DNA from: a bacterium
GTDB lineage: Bacteria; ARS69
Direction: 5' to 3'
Length of the DNA: 6,895 nt
NCBI GenBank assembly: GCA_025774865.1
Contig: JALGZO010000718.1
Location: 1 to 6,895 of the forward strand
Under the pieces are notes generated by a model. That model was not told the origin of the DNA. It did no database searches and saw only the letters and a list, made by a program, of their open reading frames with translations. Below, piece by piece: positions 1-4,777 of the stretch. The position numbers and the translations under genes were made by a program. Numbering within the stretch: the stretch's first letter is position 1; each line of letters opens with the position of its first letter.

Positions 1-170
1 GGCGAGTCGCGGGGGAAGCACACCCGGGCCCTGGCCGGCTTGACGTGGATCGCTGGCGTCAGCCCGGCTCGGGGGGTCCGGGGAGGGACCTCACCCGCTC
101 CGGCACCGGCGGGGATGACCCGCGCGACGACCATCGGTCCGTGAGGCCCGCCGGCGAGTCGCGGGGGAGG
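1..170. repeat. Dispersed 16-bp direct repeat, about 152 bp apart
   Basis: The 16-mer ggcgagtcgcggggga starts at position 1 and again at 153, so the window opens inside a repeat copy. Both copies are followed at a distance by a GCCGGC-containing segment ending in ttg (33-42 ggccggcttg; 191-201 agccggccttg). The rest of the two units has diverged. This suggests a degenerate tandem duplication or two insertions of a related element. A short TGACG/CGTCA inverted repeat (41-45 with 57-61) lies in the first unit. No coding signal is seen. Confidence 0.55.
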
Positions 171-196
171 CCCCTCTTCCCGGACCCCCGAGCCGG
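64..196. repeat. Long-range inverted repeat (23-pair imperfect stem)
   Basis: Positions 64-75 are complementary to 185-196 (12 pairs). After one bulged G (76), 77-82 pair with 179-184 (6 pairs) and 83-87 with 174-178 (5 pairs, two of them G-U if transcribed on +). The enclosed ~86 nt contain a competing stem (CCTCAC 89-94 with GTGAGG 141-146, extended by GGG 85-87 with CCC 147-149). The two G-U pairs would be A-C mismatches in a minus-strand transcript, so a + strand RNA folds better. I do not recognise a known RNA family; RNase P, SRP, tmRNA and rRNA signatures were not seen. Confidence 0.6.
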
Positions 197-203
197 CCTT
201 GTA

Positions 204-232
204 ACTCCCGCCGGGAGTCCTGGTGACTCCCG
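204..232. repeat. Nested ACTCCCG inverted repeats (alternative hairpins)
   Basis: ACTCCCG (204-210) and CGGGAGT (212-218) form a perfect 7-bp inverted repeat around one base. The right half also pairs with the next copy: CGGGAGTC (212-219) with GACTCCCG (225-232), an 8-bp stem with loop CTGGT. The two hairpins are mutually exclusive. There is no T-run after either, so an intrinsic terminator is not supported. Confidence 0.6.
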
Positions 233-284
233 CCGCGGGCGTGGCGGGCGAAGCCGGCTAGCGATCGGTGTCTGACCGGGGAAT

Positions 285-320
285 CTCCCACCCGCAAGTC
301 CGGACCCCACTGCGTGGGAG
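285..320. repeat. CTCCCAC/GTGGGAG inverted repeat
   Basis: CTCCCAC (285-291) is the perfect reverse complement of GTGGGAG (314-320), with a 22-nt loop. The right arm can instead pair locally, CCCAC (306-310) with GTGGG (314-318) around TGC. The right arm also lies inside the inverted copy of the palindromic unit at 300-330, so several folds compete here. Confidence 0.45.
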
Positions 321-330
321 GGGCCCGCGC
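300..330 (-). repeat. Inverted copy of the 31-bp palindromic unit
   Basis: Read on the minus strand, this segment matches the units at 403-433 and 441-471. On + it shows ccggaccccact, a short variable middle with about two extra bases, then aggggcccg, which is the reverse complement of those units. It can therefore pair with either direct copy over about 20 bp, in competition with their own local hairpins. Confidence 0.6.
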
Positions 331-341
331 GCAGTTGCGCA

Positions 342-389
342 GGGCCCGCACCGCGAACGGGTCAGGGAGTTGAGTTCGGTTGCGGGCCC
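342..389. repeat. Strong 48-nt imperfect hairpin
   Basis: GGGCCCGCA (342-350) pairs with TGCGGGCCC (381-389), 9 bp. After a bulged T (380), CCG (351-353) pairs with CGG (377-379). After a two-base bulge (354-355), AAC (356-358) pairs with GTT (374-376). The apical loop is 359-373. That is 15 pairs in 48 nt with only small bulges, resembling a structured RNA stem more than a terminator. The left arm GGGCCCGC is also repeated at 321-328, giving an alternative partner for the right arm. Confidence 0.6.
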
Positions 390-402
390 GAGCGCTGTCT
401 GA

Positions 403-471
403 GCACGGGCCCCTCCCCGAGAGGGGTCCGAGCGCCCAAAGCACGGGCCCCTCCCCGAGTGGGGTCCGGGC
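403..471 (+). repeat. Two direct copies of a 31-bp palindromic unit
   Basis: Units at 403-433 and 441-471 differ at only two positions (a/t in the loop, a/g near the end) and are spaced by 38 bp. Each begins gcacgggcccc, then tccccgag, then ggggtccg. Each folds as GGGCCCC (407-413; 445-451) with GGGGTCC (423-429; 461-467), 7 pairs including one G-U, around a 9-nt loop. Alternatively, CCCC pairs with GGGG around a GAGA or GAGT tetraloop. Only two direct copies and one inverted copy exist, with a 7-bp spacer, so this is not a CRISPR array. REP-like interspersed elements are a better analogy. Confidence 0.75.
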
Positions 472-482
472 TACCCTCGCCC

Positions 483-511
483 TTGACCCTCTCCGGCGGG
501 GTCTGTAGACT
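483..511 (+). promoter_or_regulatory. Sigma70-type promoter for the rpsF operon
   Basis: TTGACC (483-488, 5 of 6 to consensus) is followed after exactly 17 bp by TAGACT (506-511, 4 of 6). The predicted start of transcription is near 518, giving a leader of about 70 nt before the rpsF ATG. It lies immediately after the repeat region and is the best -35/-10 pair seen upstream of the operon. The call rests on sequence match and position only. Confidence 0.6.
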
Positions 512-517
512 GCCCCG

Positions 518-587
518 ATTCCCCGTAGGTCAAACATTTCGCATGACCGGCTCTGGGGGAAAGAGCCGTTCCGAGAGGAATCCGCGC
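518..587 (+). promoter_or_regulatory. rpsF leader with two hairpins; candidate S6:S18 autoregulatory site
   Basis: CGGCTCT (548-554) pairs perfectly with AGAGCCG (562-568) around GGGGGAA. Directly after it, TTCC (569-572) pairs with GGAA (577-580) around a GAGA tetraloop. The second hairpin contains the Shine-Dalgarno AGAGGA (574-579, 8 nt before ATG 588). Many bacterial rpsF mRNAs carry an S6:S18-binding leader motif built around a CCG trinucleotide. Here CCG occurs at 548?-free sites 571-573 and 582-584 and within the first stem region at 547-549. The operon encodes both bS6 and bS18, so feedback at this site is plausible. I cannot confirm the family's exact consensus by eye. Confidence 0.4.
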
Positions 588-1115
588 ATGCGTGACTACG
601 AAACGACGTTCATCGTAGCTCCGTCGCTCGACTCGGACGGAGTCATCCGGGAAGTCGAGGCGGTGAAGAACTTCATCTCCTCGGCGGGCGGCGAGATCAC
701 CGCCGAAAAGGAATGGGGCCGCCGCCGCCTCATGTACCCCATTCGTGACTGCTCCGAAGGGGTCTACCACATTCTCCGATTTCGGCTGGCGAGTGACAGC
801 CTCGGAGAGCTCGAGCGCCAGTTTCGCCTCAACGAGAACATTCTGCGCCACCTCGTCATTCGGGACGAGGGCACGCCACTCGAGCACATCGGGCAGGCGA
901 GCGAGTCCGAGGAGCGAGACCGAGATTCCCGCGACAGACGCCCCGGTCCTCCGCCGAGAAGGTTCGACGGACCGAAGCCGGCGCCGAGCGTAGTCTCGAA
1001 GCCCGCGGCGGTGGCCTCGACGGCTACGGCCGAAGCCGAGTCCCCCGAGTCCCCCGAGCCCGCATCGGAAGAGGGTCCGGACCAGCCCGCGGGAGAGGAG
1101 AAGTCCAGTGAGTAG
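588..1115 (+). CDS. rpsF: Small ribosomal subunit protein bS6
   Basis: 175-residue bS6, which binds the 16S rRNA central domain together with bS18 on the 30S platform. Residues 1-95 show the family fold, beginning MRDYETTFIVAPSLD, with GGEITAEKEWGRRRLMYPI (34-52), a GVYHILRF strand (58-65) and LNENILRHLVIRDE (81-94). The usual length is about 95-135. Residues 100-175 form an extra low-complexity tail, first Arg/Pro-rich (RDRDSRDRRPGPPPRRF), then Ala/Pro/Ser/Glu-rich and acidic. ATG 588 is chosen because it has an AGAGGA Shine-Dalgarno 8 nt upstream and the family N-terminus. An in-frame ATG at 543 would add 15 unrelated residues. It is the first gene of the operon and its end overlaps ssb by 8 nt. 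Confidence 0.97.
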   Translation: MRDYETTFIVAPSLDSDGVIREVEAVKNFISSAGGEITAEKEWGRRRLMYPIRDCSEGVYHILRFRLASDSLGELERQFRLNENILRHLVIRDEGTPLEHIGQASESEERDRDSRDRRPGPPPRRFDGPKPAPSVVSKPAAVASTATAEAESPESPEPASEEGPDQPAGEEKSSE

Positions 1116-1566
1116 AGAGCTCAGGCTTCCGAGCCTGAACCGGATCCTGATCGCGGGGAACCTCACGCGCGATCCGGAGGTGCGGTACACCCAAAGCGGT
1201 GCGGCGGTCGTGAACATCGGGCTCGCCTCCAGCCGCTACTACAAAGATCCCAAGGACCCGGCCGGTGAGTGGAAAGAGGACACCTGCTTCGTCACGGTCG
1301 TCGCGTGGGCCGCGCTCGCGGAACGTTGCGGTGACACTCTGAAGAAGGGGAGTCCGGTGCTCGTCGAGGGTCGCCTCCAAAGCCGATCCTGGGAGGCGGA
1401 CGATGGTCAAAAGCGAAGTGCCATAGAGATCCGGGCCGACTCGGTCCAGAATCTCGAGCGGCGCGGCGGCGGATCGGCTCCCGCCTACGCGGGCAGTGGG
1501 GCGGGTGCGAAGGAGTCGAGCACCGGTTCCGAAGACTCGATGAAGACTGACGACCTTCCCTTCTAG
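1108..1566 (+). CDS. ssb: Single-stranded DNA-binding protein
   Basis: 152-residue SSB that coats single-stranded DNA in replication, recombination and repair. The OB fold covers about residues 8-117: LNRILIAGNLTRDPEVRYT (10-28), the aromatic positions W55, F61 and W67 in GEWKEDTCFVTVVAW, and LVEGRLQSRSW (85-95). A Gly/Ser-rich linker follows. The C-terminal tip DDLPF is a close variant of the canonical DDIPF that recruits partner proteins, so the gene is complete. The start is GTG 1108, with GGAGAGGAG at 1091-1099 placed 8 nt upstream. The start overlaps the rpsF stop (GTGAGTAG), consistent with translational coupling. Placement between rpsF and rpsR is the common bacterial arrangement. Confidence 0.97.
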   Translation: MSRELRLPSLNRILIAGNLTRDPEVRYTQSGAAVVNIGLASSRYYKDPKDPAGEWKEDTCFVTVVAWAALAERCGDTLKKGSPVLVEGRLQSRSWEADDGQKRSAIEIRADSVQNLERRGGGSAPAYAGSGAGAKESSTGSEDSMKTDDLPF

Positions 1567-1582
1567 GTTCGCCGGGTAGAGG

Positions 1583-1600
1583 CCTCGGCCCCGGCCGAGG
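1583..1600 (+). promoter_or_regulatory. Perfect hairpin between ssb and rpsR
   Basis: CCTCGGCC (1583-1590) and GGCCGAGG (1593-1600) are perfect 8-bp inverted arms (7-bp stem with loop CCCG in RNA). A CCCGCGGG palindrome (1607-1614) follows and overlaps the rpsR Shine-Dalgarno GGGAG (1612-1616). There is no T-run, so this is not a normal terminator. It may tune rpsR translation or mRNA processing. Confidence 0.45.
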
Positions 1601-1622
1601 TCGACCCCCGCGGGAGTGACGG

Positions 1623-1847
1623 ATGAGAGAGAGACGACGCAAGCAGTGCCGATTCACGCAGGACGGTATCGAGATCGTCGACTACAAGGACATCGAGCGG
1701 ATCCGGCGCTACGTGACCGATCGAGGCAAGATCGTTCCACGACGAATCACGGGGACGAGCGCCTTTCACCAGCGCAGCCTGACGACAGCGATCAAGCGGG
1801 CACGGTACCTGGCGCTGTTGCCTTACACGAGCGATCACTACCGGTAG
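1623..1847 (+). CDS. rpsR: Small ribosomal subunit protein bS18
   Basis: 74-residue bS18, full length for the family, partner of bS6 on the 30S platform. Recognisable blocks are [15 protein letters not shown] (9-23), [24 protein letters not shown] and [13 protein letters not shown] near the C-terminus. Only one cysteine (C9) is present, so this is the zinc-less form. The common CAKHQR block is replaced by SAFHQR. Start ATG 1623 has GGGAG 6 nt upstream. It lies 56 nt after ssb, with a hairpin in the gap, and belongs to the same operon. Confidence 0.98.
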   Translation: MRERRRKQCRFTQDGIEIVDYKDIERIRRYVTDRGKIVPRRITGTSAFHQRSLTTAIKRARYLALLPYTSDHYR

Positions 1848-1899
1848 GAAGCGGCCGGATCGGCGCCTCGTCGTTGTCGCGATCCTGGCCCCGCTCTCG

Positions 1900-2730
1900 G
1901 TGCTGGTCGCGCGGCCGTTTCCGCCCGCGGCGATCTTCGCCAGCGTCCTGATCGCCGCGGCGGCGGTCGGATGGGCGCTTCACGGAGGCTGGCGAGCCTG
2001 GGGTCGTGCGCTGGGACCGGGGATGATCGCCATTGCGGCGGCGGCGCCCGAGGCGCTCGCTTCGTACGTCGCCGGCGCGTTGGCCGGTCCGCTCGTCCGA
2101 GAGGCGCTGCGACACGGTAGGCGGCCTTGGCGGGCGGTCCTCTGGGGCGTGGCCCCGGCGGTCGTTTGGACGGTCGGGGTGGCTCTCTCGGGATTCCAGC
2201 CGATTCCGGAGGAGTTCGCTGCCTCTCTCGACGCTCTGTTCGAAGACGCCGCGAGCCAGGGCGACCTGCCCGCGGAGAGCGTGGCGGAGCTTCGAGAAAG
2301 CTCGAAGACGGCGGTGGAAGTCCTTCGCCGGACATGGGTTGCCTCGGAGGCGATCTGGATCTGGGCATCCCTGGCGCTCGGGTACGGGTGGGTCCGGAGG
2401 ACGGTCGGGCCTGGTTGGCCCGGGTTCGGACCGTTTGCTCGGCTGGACCTTCCGGACGGCATCGTCTGGGCGTTCATTGTGGGACTTTCGGCGCTGCTGC
2501 TACGGCGCCAAGGAGCCCTCGAGATCGTGGGTGCGAATCTGGTTCTTGCCACGGGGTTCGCGTTCACGCTCCGAGGCTTCGCGATCGAGAGCTTCTGGAT
2601 GGATCGCGCACTGTTCTCTTCCTCCCGGTGTTCTTGCTGGTGGCGGCGGGGTTGGGTCTGTTCGACACCTGGTTCGACTTCCGCCGCGTACGGAAACCGG
2701 AGCCGGGCAGCCACCCGTTCTCCTTCATGA
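1900..2730 (+). CDS. DUF2232 (YybS-like) membrane protein, frameshifted near its C-terminus
   Basis: Multi-pass inner-membrane protein of the DUF2232/YybS family, function unknown, commonly found near rpsR-rplI. Hydrophobic segments lie at about residues 8-27, 40-63, 79-98, 147-164, 187-201 and 207-224. The family-like block ARLDLPDGIVWAFIVGLSALL (180-200) is followed by IVGANLVLATGFAFTLRGFAI (209-229). After about F239 the frame turns into Cys/Ser/Arg-rich nonsense ending at TGA 2730. The expected last helix and DTWFDFRR motif continue in another frame to 2768. The start is uncertain: GTG 1900 lacks a Shine-Dalgarno and lies inside a hydrophobic stretch that begins upstream (RRLVVVAILAPLSVLVARP from about 1861). 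No ATG, GTG or TTG occurs in frame between 1783 and 1900; CTG 1885 is an alternative. An AGGA at 1847-1850 might serve an upstream start. Confidence 0.75.
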   Translation: MLVARPFPPAAIFASVLIAAAAVGWALHGGWRAWGRALGPGMIAIAAAAPEALASYVAGALAGPLVREALRHGRRPWRAVLWGVAPAVVWTVGVALSGFQPIPEEFAASLDALFEDAASQGDLPAESVAELRESSKTAVEVLRRTWVASEAIWIWASLALGYGWVRRTVGPGWPGFGPFARLDLPDGIVWAFIVGLSALLLRRQGALEIVGANLVLATGFAFTLRGFAIESFWMDRALFSSSRCSCWWRRGWVCSTPGSTSAAYGNRSRAATRSPS

Positions 2731-2768
2731 GGCGATCGTCGGGCGACGACGCGAACGAGAAAGAGTAG
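2616..2768 (+). other. Out-of-frame C-terminal remainder of the DUF2232 protein
   Basis: Read in the frame starting at 2616, this gives 50 residues before TAG 2766-2768: a hydrophobic helix LFLPVFLLVAAGLGLF, then DTWFDFRRVRKPEPG, then a charged tail ending DDANEKE. A final membrane helix followed by a D-x-W-x-D-F-R motif is what the family shows at its C-terminus. One missing base around ctgttctcttcc (2611-2622) would restore a single reading frame from 1900 to 2768. The restored gene would end 10 nt before rplI, a normal operon spacing. No classical slippery heptamer is seen. Confidence 0.75.
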
Positions 2769-2778
2769 GGCAGACGGA

Positions 2779-3543
2779 ATGAAAGTCATTTTGACGATGG
2801 ACGTGGCCGACGTCGGGTCCCGTGGGGATCGCGTCGACGTGGCGGCCGGTTTCGCGCGCAACTACCTGATCCCGCGTCGACTCGCCGTGCACGAGACCGC
2901 CGGCAACCTCCGAGCGATGGAAGAGGAAGGCAAGCTCACCGGCGTCAGGGACCGCAAGGCCAAGCGGGAGGCCGAGAAGGTGCAGGCCTTCCTGAACGAG
3001 CACGAGCTCTTCACGACCCTGAAGATCGGCCGTGAGGGGAAGGCGTTCGGTGCGGTGACCGCCAAGGAAATCTCGATTCTGCTACGGCGGGCGGGGTTGG
3101 AGGTGGATCGCCGGCGCATCCGGCTGGATAGCCCCATCAAGCGTCTCGGCCGGTTCGAGATTCCGTTCGCCATTCACGCGGACGTCGAGACCACGATCAA
3201 GGTCTTTGTCGATCGCGAGGGTGGCACCAAGGAAGGTGCGCTGGCCGAACAGGAAGTCCACAACGAGAAGCTCCGCGCCCTGGAGGAGGTCGCCAAGGCC
3301 GAAGCCGAGGCCCGGGCCCAGCGCGAGAAGGAAGCGGAGGAGGCCGCGCGCGTCGCGATCGAGAAGGCGCAGGCGCGCAAGGCACGCGAGGAGGAAGAGG
3401 CTCGGGCGCGCGAAGAAGCCCGGAAGGGACAGGTGTTGGAGGACAAGAAAACCGCGGCGGACGACGCCGAGGCGGAGTCCGGTGCGGACGAGGCTCCGGG
3501 CGAGAAGGAAGGTTCCGCGGAATCTGCCCCCGAGAAGGCCTGA
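2779..3543 (+). CDS. rplI: Large ribosomal subunit protein bL9 with long charged tail
   Basis: 254-residue bL9, which binds 23S rRNA near the L1 stalk base. The N-terminal rRNA-binding domain (1-50) shows MKVILTMDVADVGSRGDRVDV and GFARNYLIPRRLAV (24-37). The connecting helix is RDRKAKREAEKVQAFL. The C-terminal domain (about 75-147) contains IGREGKAFGAVTAKEI and RIRLDSPIKRLGRFEIPFAIH. The family is usually about 150 residues. Here residues 149-254 are an added Glu/Lys/Arg/Ala-rich segment, likely a single charged helix or coiled coil, that ends in an acidic, disordered stretch. ATG 2779 matches the family start, with a weak AGGG about 8 nt upstream. Confidence 0.97.
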   Translation: MKVILTMDVADVGSRGDRVDVAAGFARNYLIPRRLAVHETAGNLRAMEEEGKLTGVRDRKAKREAEKVQAFLNEHELFTTLKIGREGKAFGAVTAKEISILLRRAGLEVDRRRIRLDSPIKRLGRFEIPFAIHADVETTIKVFVDREGGTKEGALAEQEVHNEKLRALEEVAKAEAEARAQREKEAEEAARVAIEKAQARKAREEEEARAREEARKGQVLEDKKTAADDAEAESGADEAPGEKEGSAESAPEKA

Positions 3544-3553
3544 CCGAGCGGCC

Positions 3554-3558
3554 AGGAG
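3554..3558 (+). promoter_or_regulatory. Ribosome binding site for the TTG-started lipoprotein
   Basis: AGGAG lies 10 nt before TTG 3569. It decides the start: the reading frame is open far upstream inside rplI, but only TTG 3569 has both a Shine-Dalgarno and a signal peptide immediately downstream. Confidence 0.6.
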
Positions 3559-3568
3559 TCGATCGGCG

Positions 3569-4777
3569 TTGAGTGCTTTCCCCCTGCGGTCTCGCACCTC
3601 CTGCACCGCCGCGATTCTGGCGACTTTCATCGTGATCGCGGGCTGCGGCTCCCGGGAGTCGTCGTCGGACGCGCCGTCCGACGACAGCGCGGTGCTGGCC
3701 GAGATCGACGGTCGGAAAATCACCGCGGCCGAGGTCGATGCGCGGCTCGCCGGGGTTCGTCGCATCGGTCGCCCGGAGGGCTCCGCGCCGATCGGCCGGG
3801 ACCGCATGCTCCAGCAGATCATCGAGCAGGAGATTCTCCACCGTGCCGCAGTCGACGCGGGGCTCGATCAAGAGGTCGAAGTGCGGGAGCACCTCCGCGA
3901 CTACGAACGACAATTCCTGGTCCAGGCGTATCTCGACCGGAAGCAGGAAGAGATTTCCCGCGTCTCCGACGAAGATGCGAGGGCGTTCTACGAAGCCCAC
4001 CGGGACGAGTACACCACCGAACGCACCCGCCGCGTTCGCATGCTGCTCACGGACAATCGCAGGAACGCCGAGCACGGCCGCCGCCTCGCCGTCGATAACC
4101 TACTCTCGTTCCCCCAGGTGTGCTCTCGCTACTCGACTCACCCGCAGTTGGTCGAATCCCTCGGGTTGATCCCGGGGTGGGTGCGCGAAGGGAAGGCGGT
4201 GGAGTGGATCGGGAACCACCCGAAGTTCCATGAGGTCGTGGCGACGCTCGAGCCCGGGCATGTTAGCGACGTGTTCGAGATTCCCCTGGGCCTGGTCGTC
4301 GTGCGGGTCGAAGAGGTGCGCGAGCCGAGGCAGCGACCGTTCGAAGAGGTCGAGAGAGACGTCCGAGGGCGCCTGGCGCGCGAACGGAGCGCGCAGGGAT
4401 TGCCGGACCTCCTCACCGAGTTGCGGGAACGGTACCATGTGAAGACTTACGAGAAGCCGGCCCGCTCGCCGGATGAGCTCTTCGCCGAAGCGCAGGCGGC
4501 TACGGATCCGAGCGAGCGGATCCGACTGTATGATGAATTGGTAACGAGATACCCCGGTCACGAGCTCGCACTCGATTCGCATTTCATGATCGGGTTCATT
4601 CGCGCGGAGGAACTCCGGGATCCGGAAGGCGCGGCCGCTTCGTTCGAGACGGTGATCGAGCTCGATCCGGACTCCGAACTTGCAAATTCGGCCCGATGGA
4701 TGCTTTCCTCCGAAGCGGATGCGGTTCCCGAGTTCCAGGACTCAGCGGATGGGCGCTCCGAGGAGGGATCGCCGTGA
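3569..4777 (+). CDS. SurA/parvulin-like periplasmic lipoprotein with TPR-like tail
   Basis: 402-residue predicted lipoprotein. A signal peptide (basic RSR at 7-9, hydrophobic 14-24) ends in lipobox I-A-G-C with lipidated C26, then a Ser/Asp linker. Residues 42-150 resemble the SurA-type N-terminal chaperone region (VLAEIDGRKITAAEVDARL, then QQIIEQEILHRAAV). Residues 154-250 align with a parvulin peptidyl-prolyl isomerase fold, including LIPGWVREGKAVEW and HEVVATLEPGHVSDVFEIPLG. The usual first histidine (RHIL) is M158 in RVRMLL, and the late histidine of the GYHII block is replaced in GLVVVRV, so catalysis is doubtful. Residues 300-380 look like TPR-type helices (LYDELVTRYPGHELALDSHF, then AAASFETVIELDPDSELANS). 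A likely role is outer-membrane or periplasmic protein folding. It starts 25 nt after rplI and overlaps the next gene by 4 nt. Confidence 0.78.
   Translation: MSAFPLRSRTSCTAAILATFIVIAGCGSRESSSDAPSDDSAVLAEIDGRKITAAEVDARLAGVRRIGRPEGSAPIGRDRMLQQIIEQEILHRAAVDAGLDQEVEVREHLRDYERQFLVQAYLDRKQEEISRVSDEDARAFYEAHRDEYTTERTRRVRMLLTDNRRNAEHGRRLAVDNLLSFPQVCSRYSTHPQLVESLGLIPGWVREGKAVEWIGNHPKFHEVVATLEPGHVSDVFEIPLGLVVVRVEEVREPRQRPFEEVERDVRGRLARERSAQGLPDLLTELRERYHVKTYEKPARSPDELFAEAQAATDPSERIRLYDELVTRYPGHELALDSHFMIGFIRAEELRDPEGAAASFETVIELDPDSELANSARWMLSSEADAVPEFQDSADGRSEEGSP
4761..4766 (+). promoter_or_regulatory. Strong ribosome binding site for the DUF151 gene
   Basis: A perfect AGGAGG lies 7 nt before GTG 4774. 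It supports that GTG over ATG 4783, which would be 16 nt away. The site lies within the last codons of the upstream gene. Confidence 0.75.

Noticed and set aside
300-471. CRISPR array
   Set aside because: Only two direct copies with a 7-bp spacer plus one inverted copy; no regular spacers and no cas genes.
342-471. Intrinsic terminators of an upstream gene
   Set aside because: The hairpins are strong but none is followed by a T-rich run on either strand.
1-480. tRNA, rRNA, RNase P RNA, SRP RNA or tmRNA
   Set aside because: I looked for T-loop GGTTCGA-type sequence and for the signature motifs of these RNAs on both strands and found none.
91-537. Minus-strand open frame of 148 codons in the repeat region
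   Set aside because: It is Arg/Pro/Gly-rich with no domain and runs through the palindromic repeats and the promoter; the smaller frames at 45-275 (+) and 59-310 (-) fail for the same reason.
459-587. N-terminal extension of rpsF to ATG 459 or ATG 543
   Set aside because: ATG 459 lies upstream of the promoter. ATG 543 lacks a well-placed Shine-Dalgarno and would add residues absent from the family.
2611-2622. Programmed -1 ribosomal frameshift site
   Set aside because: No X-XXY-YYZ slippery heptamer is present at ctgttctcttcc; an indel is the simpler explanation.
3206-3568. Upstream extension of the parvulin-like gene into rplI
   Set aside because: The frame is open but the sequence is Arg/Pro-rich shadow of the bL9 tail; the signal peptide and Shine-Dalgarno place the start at TTG 3569.
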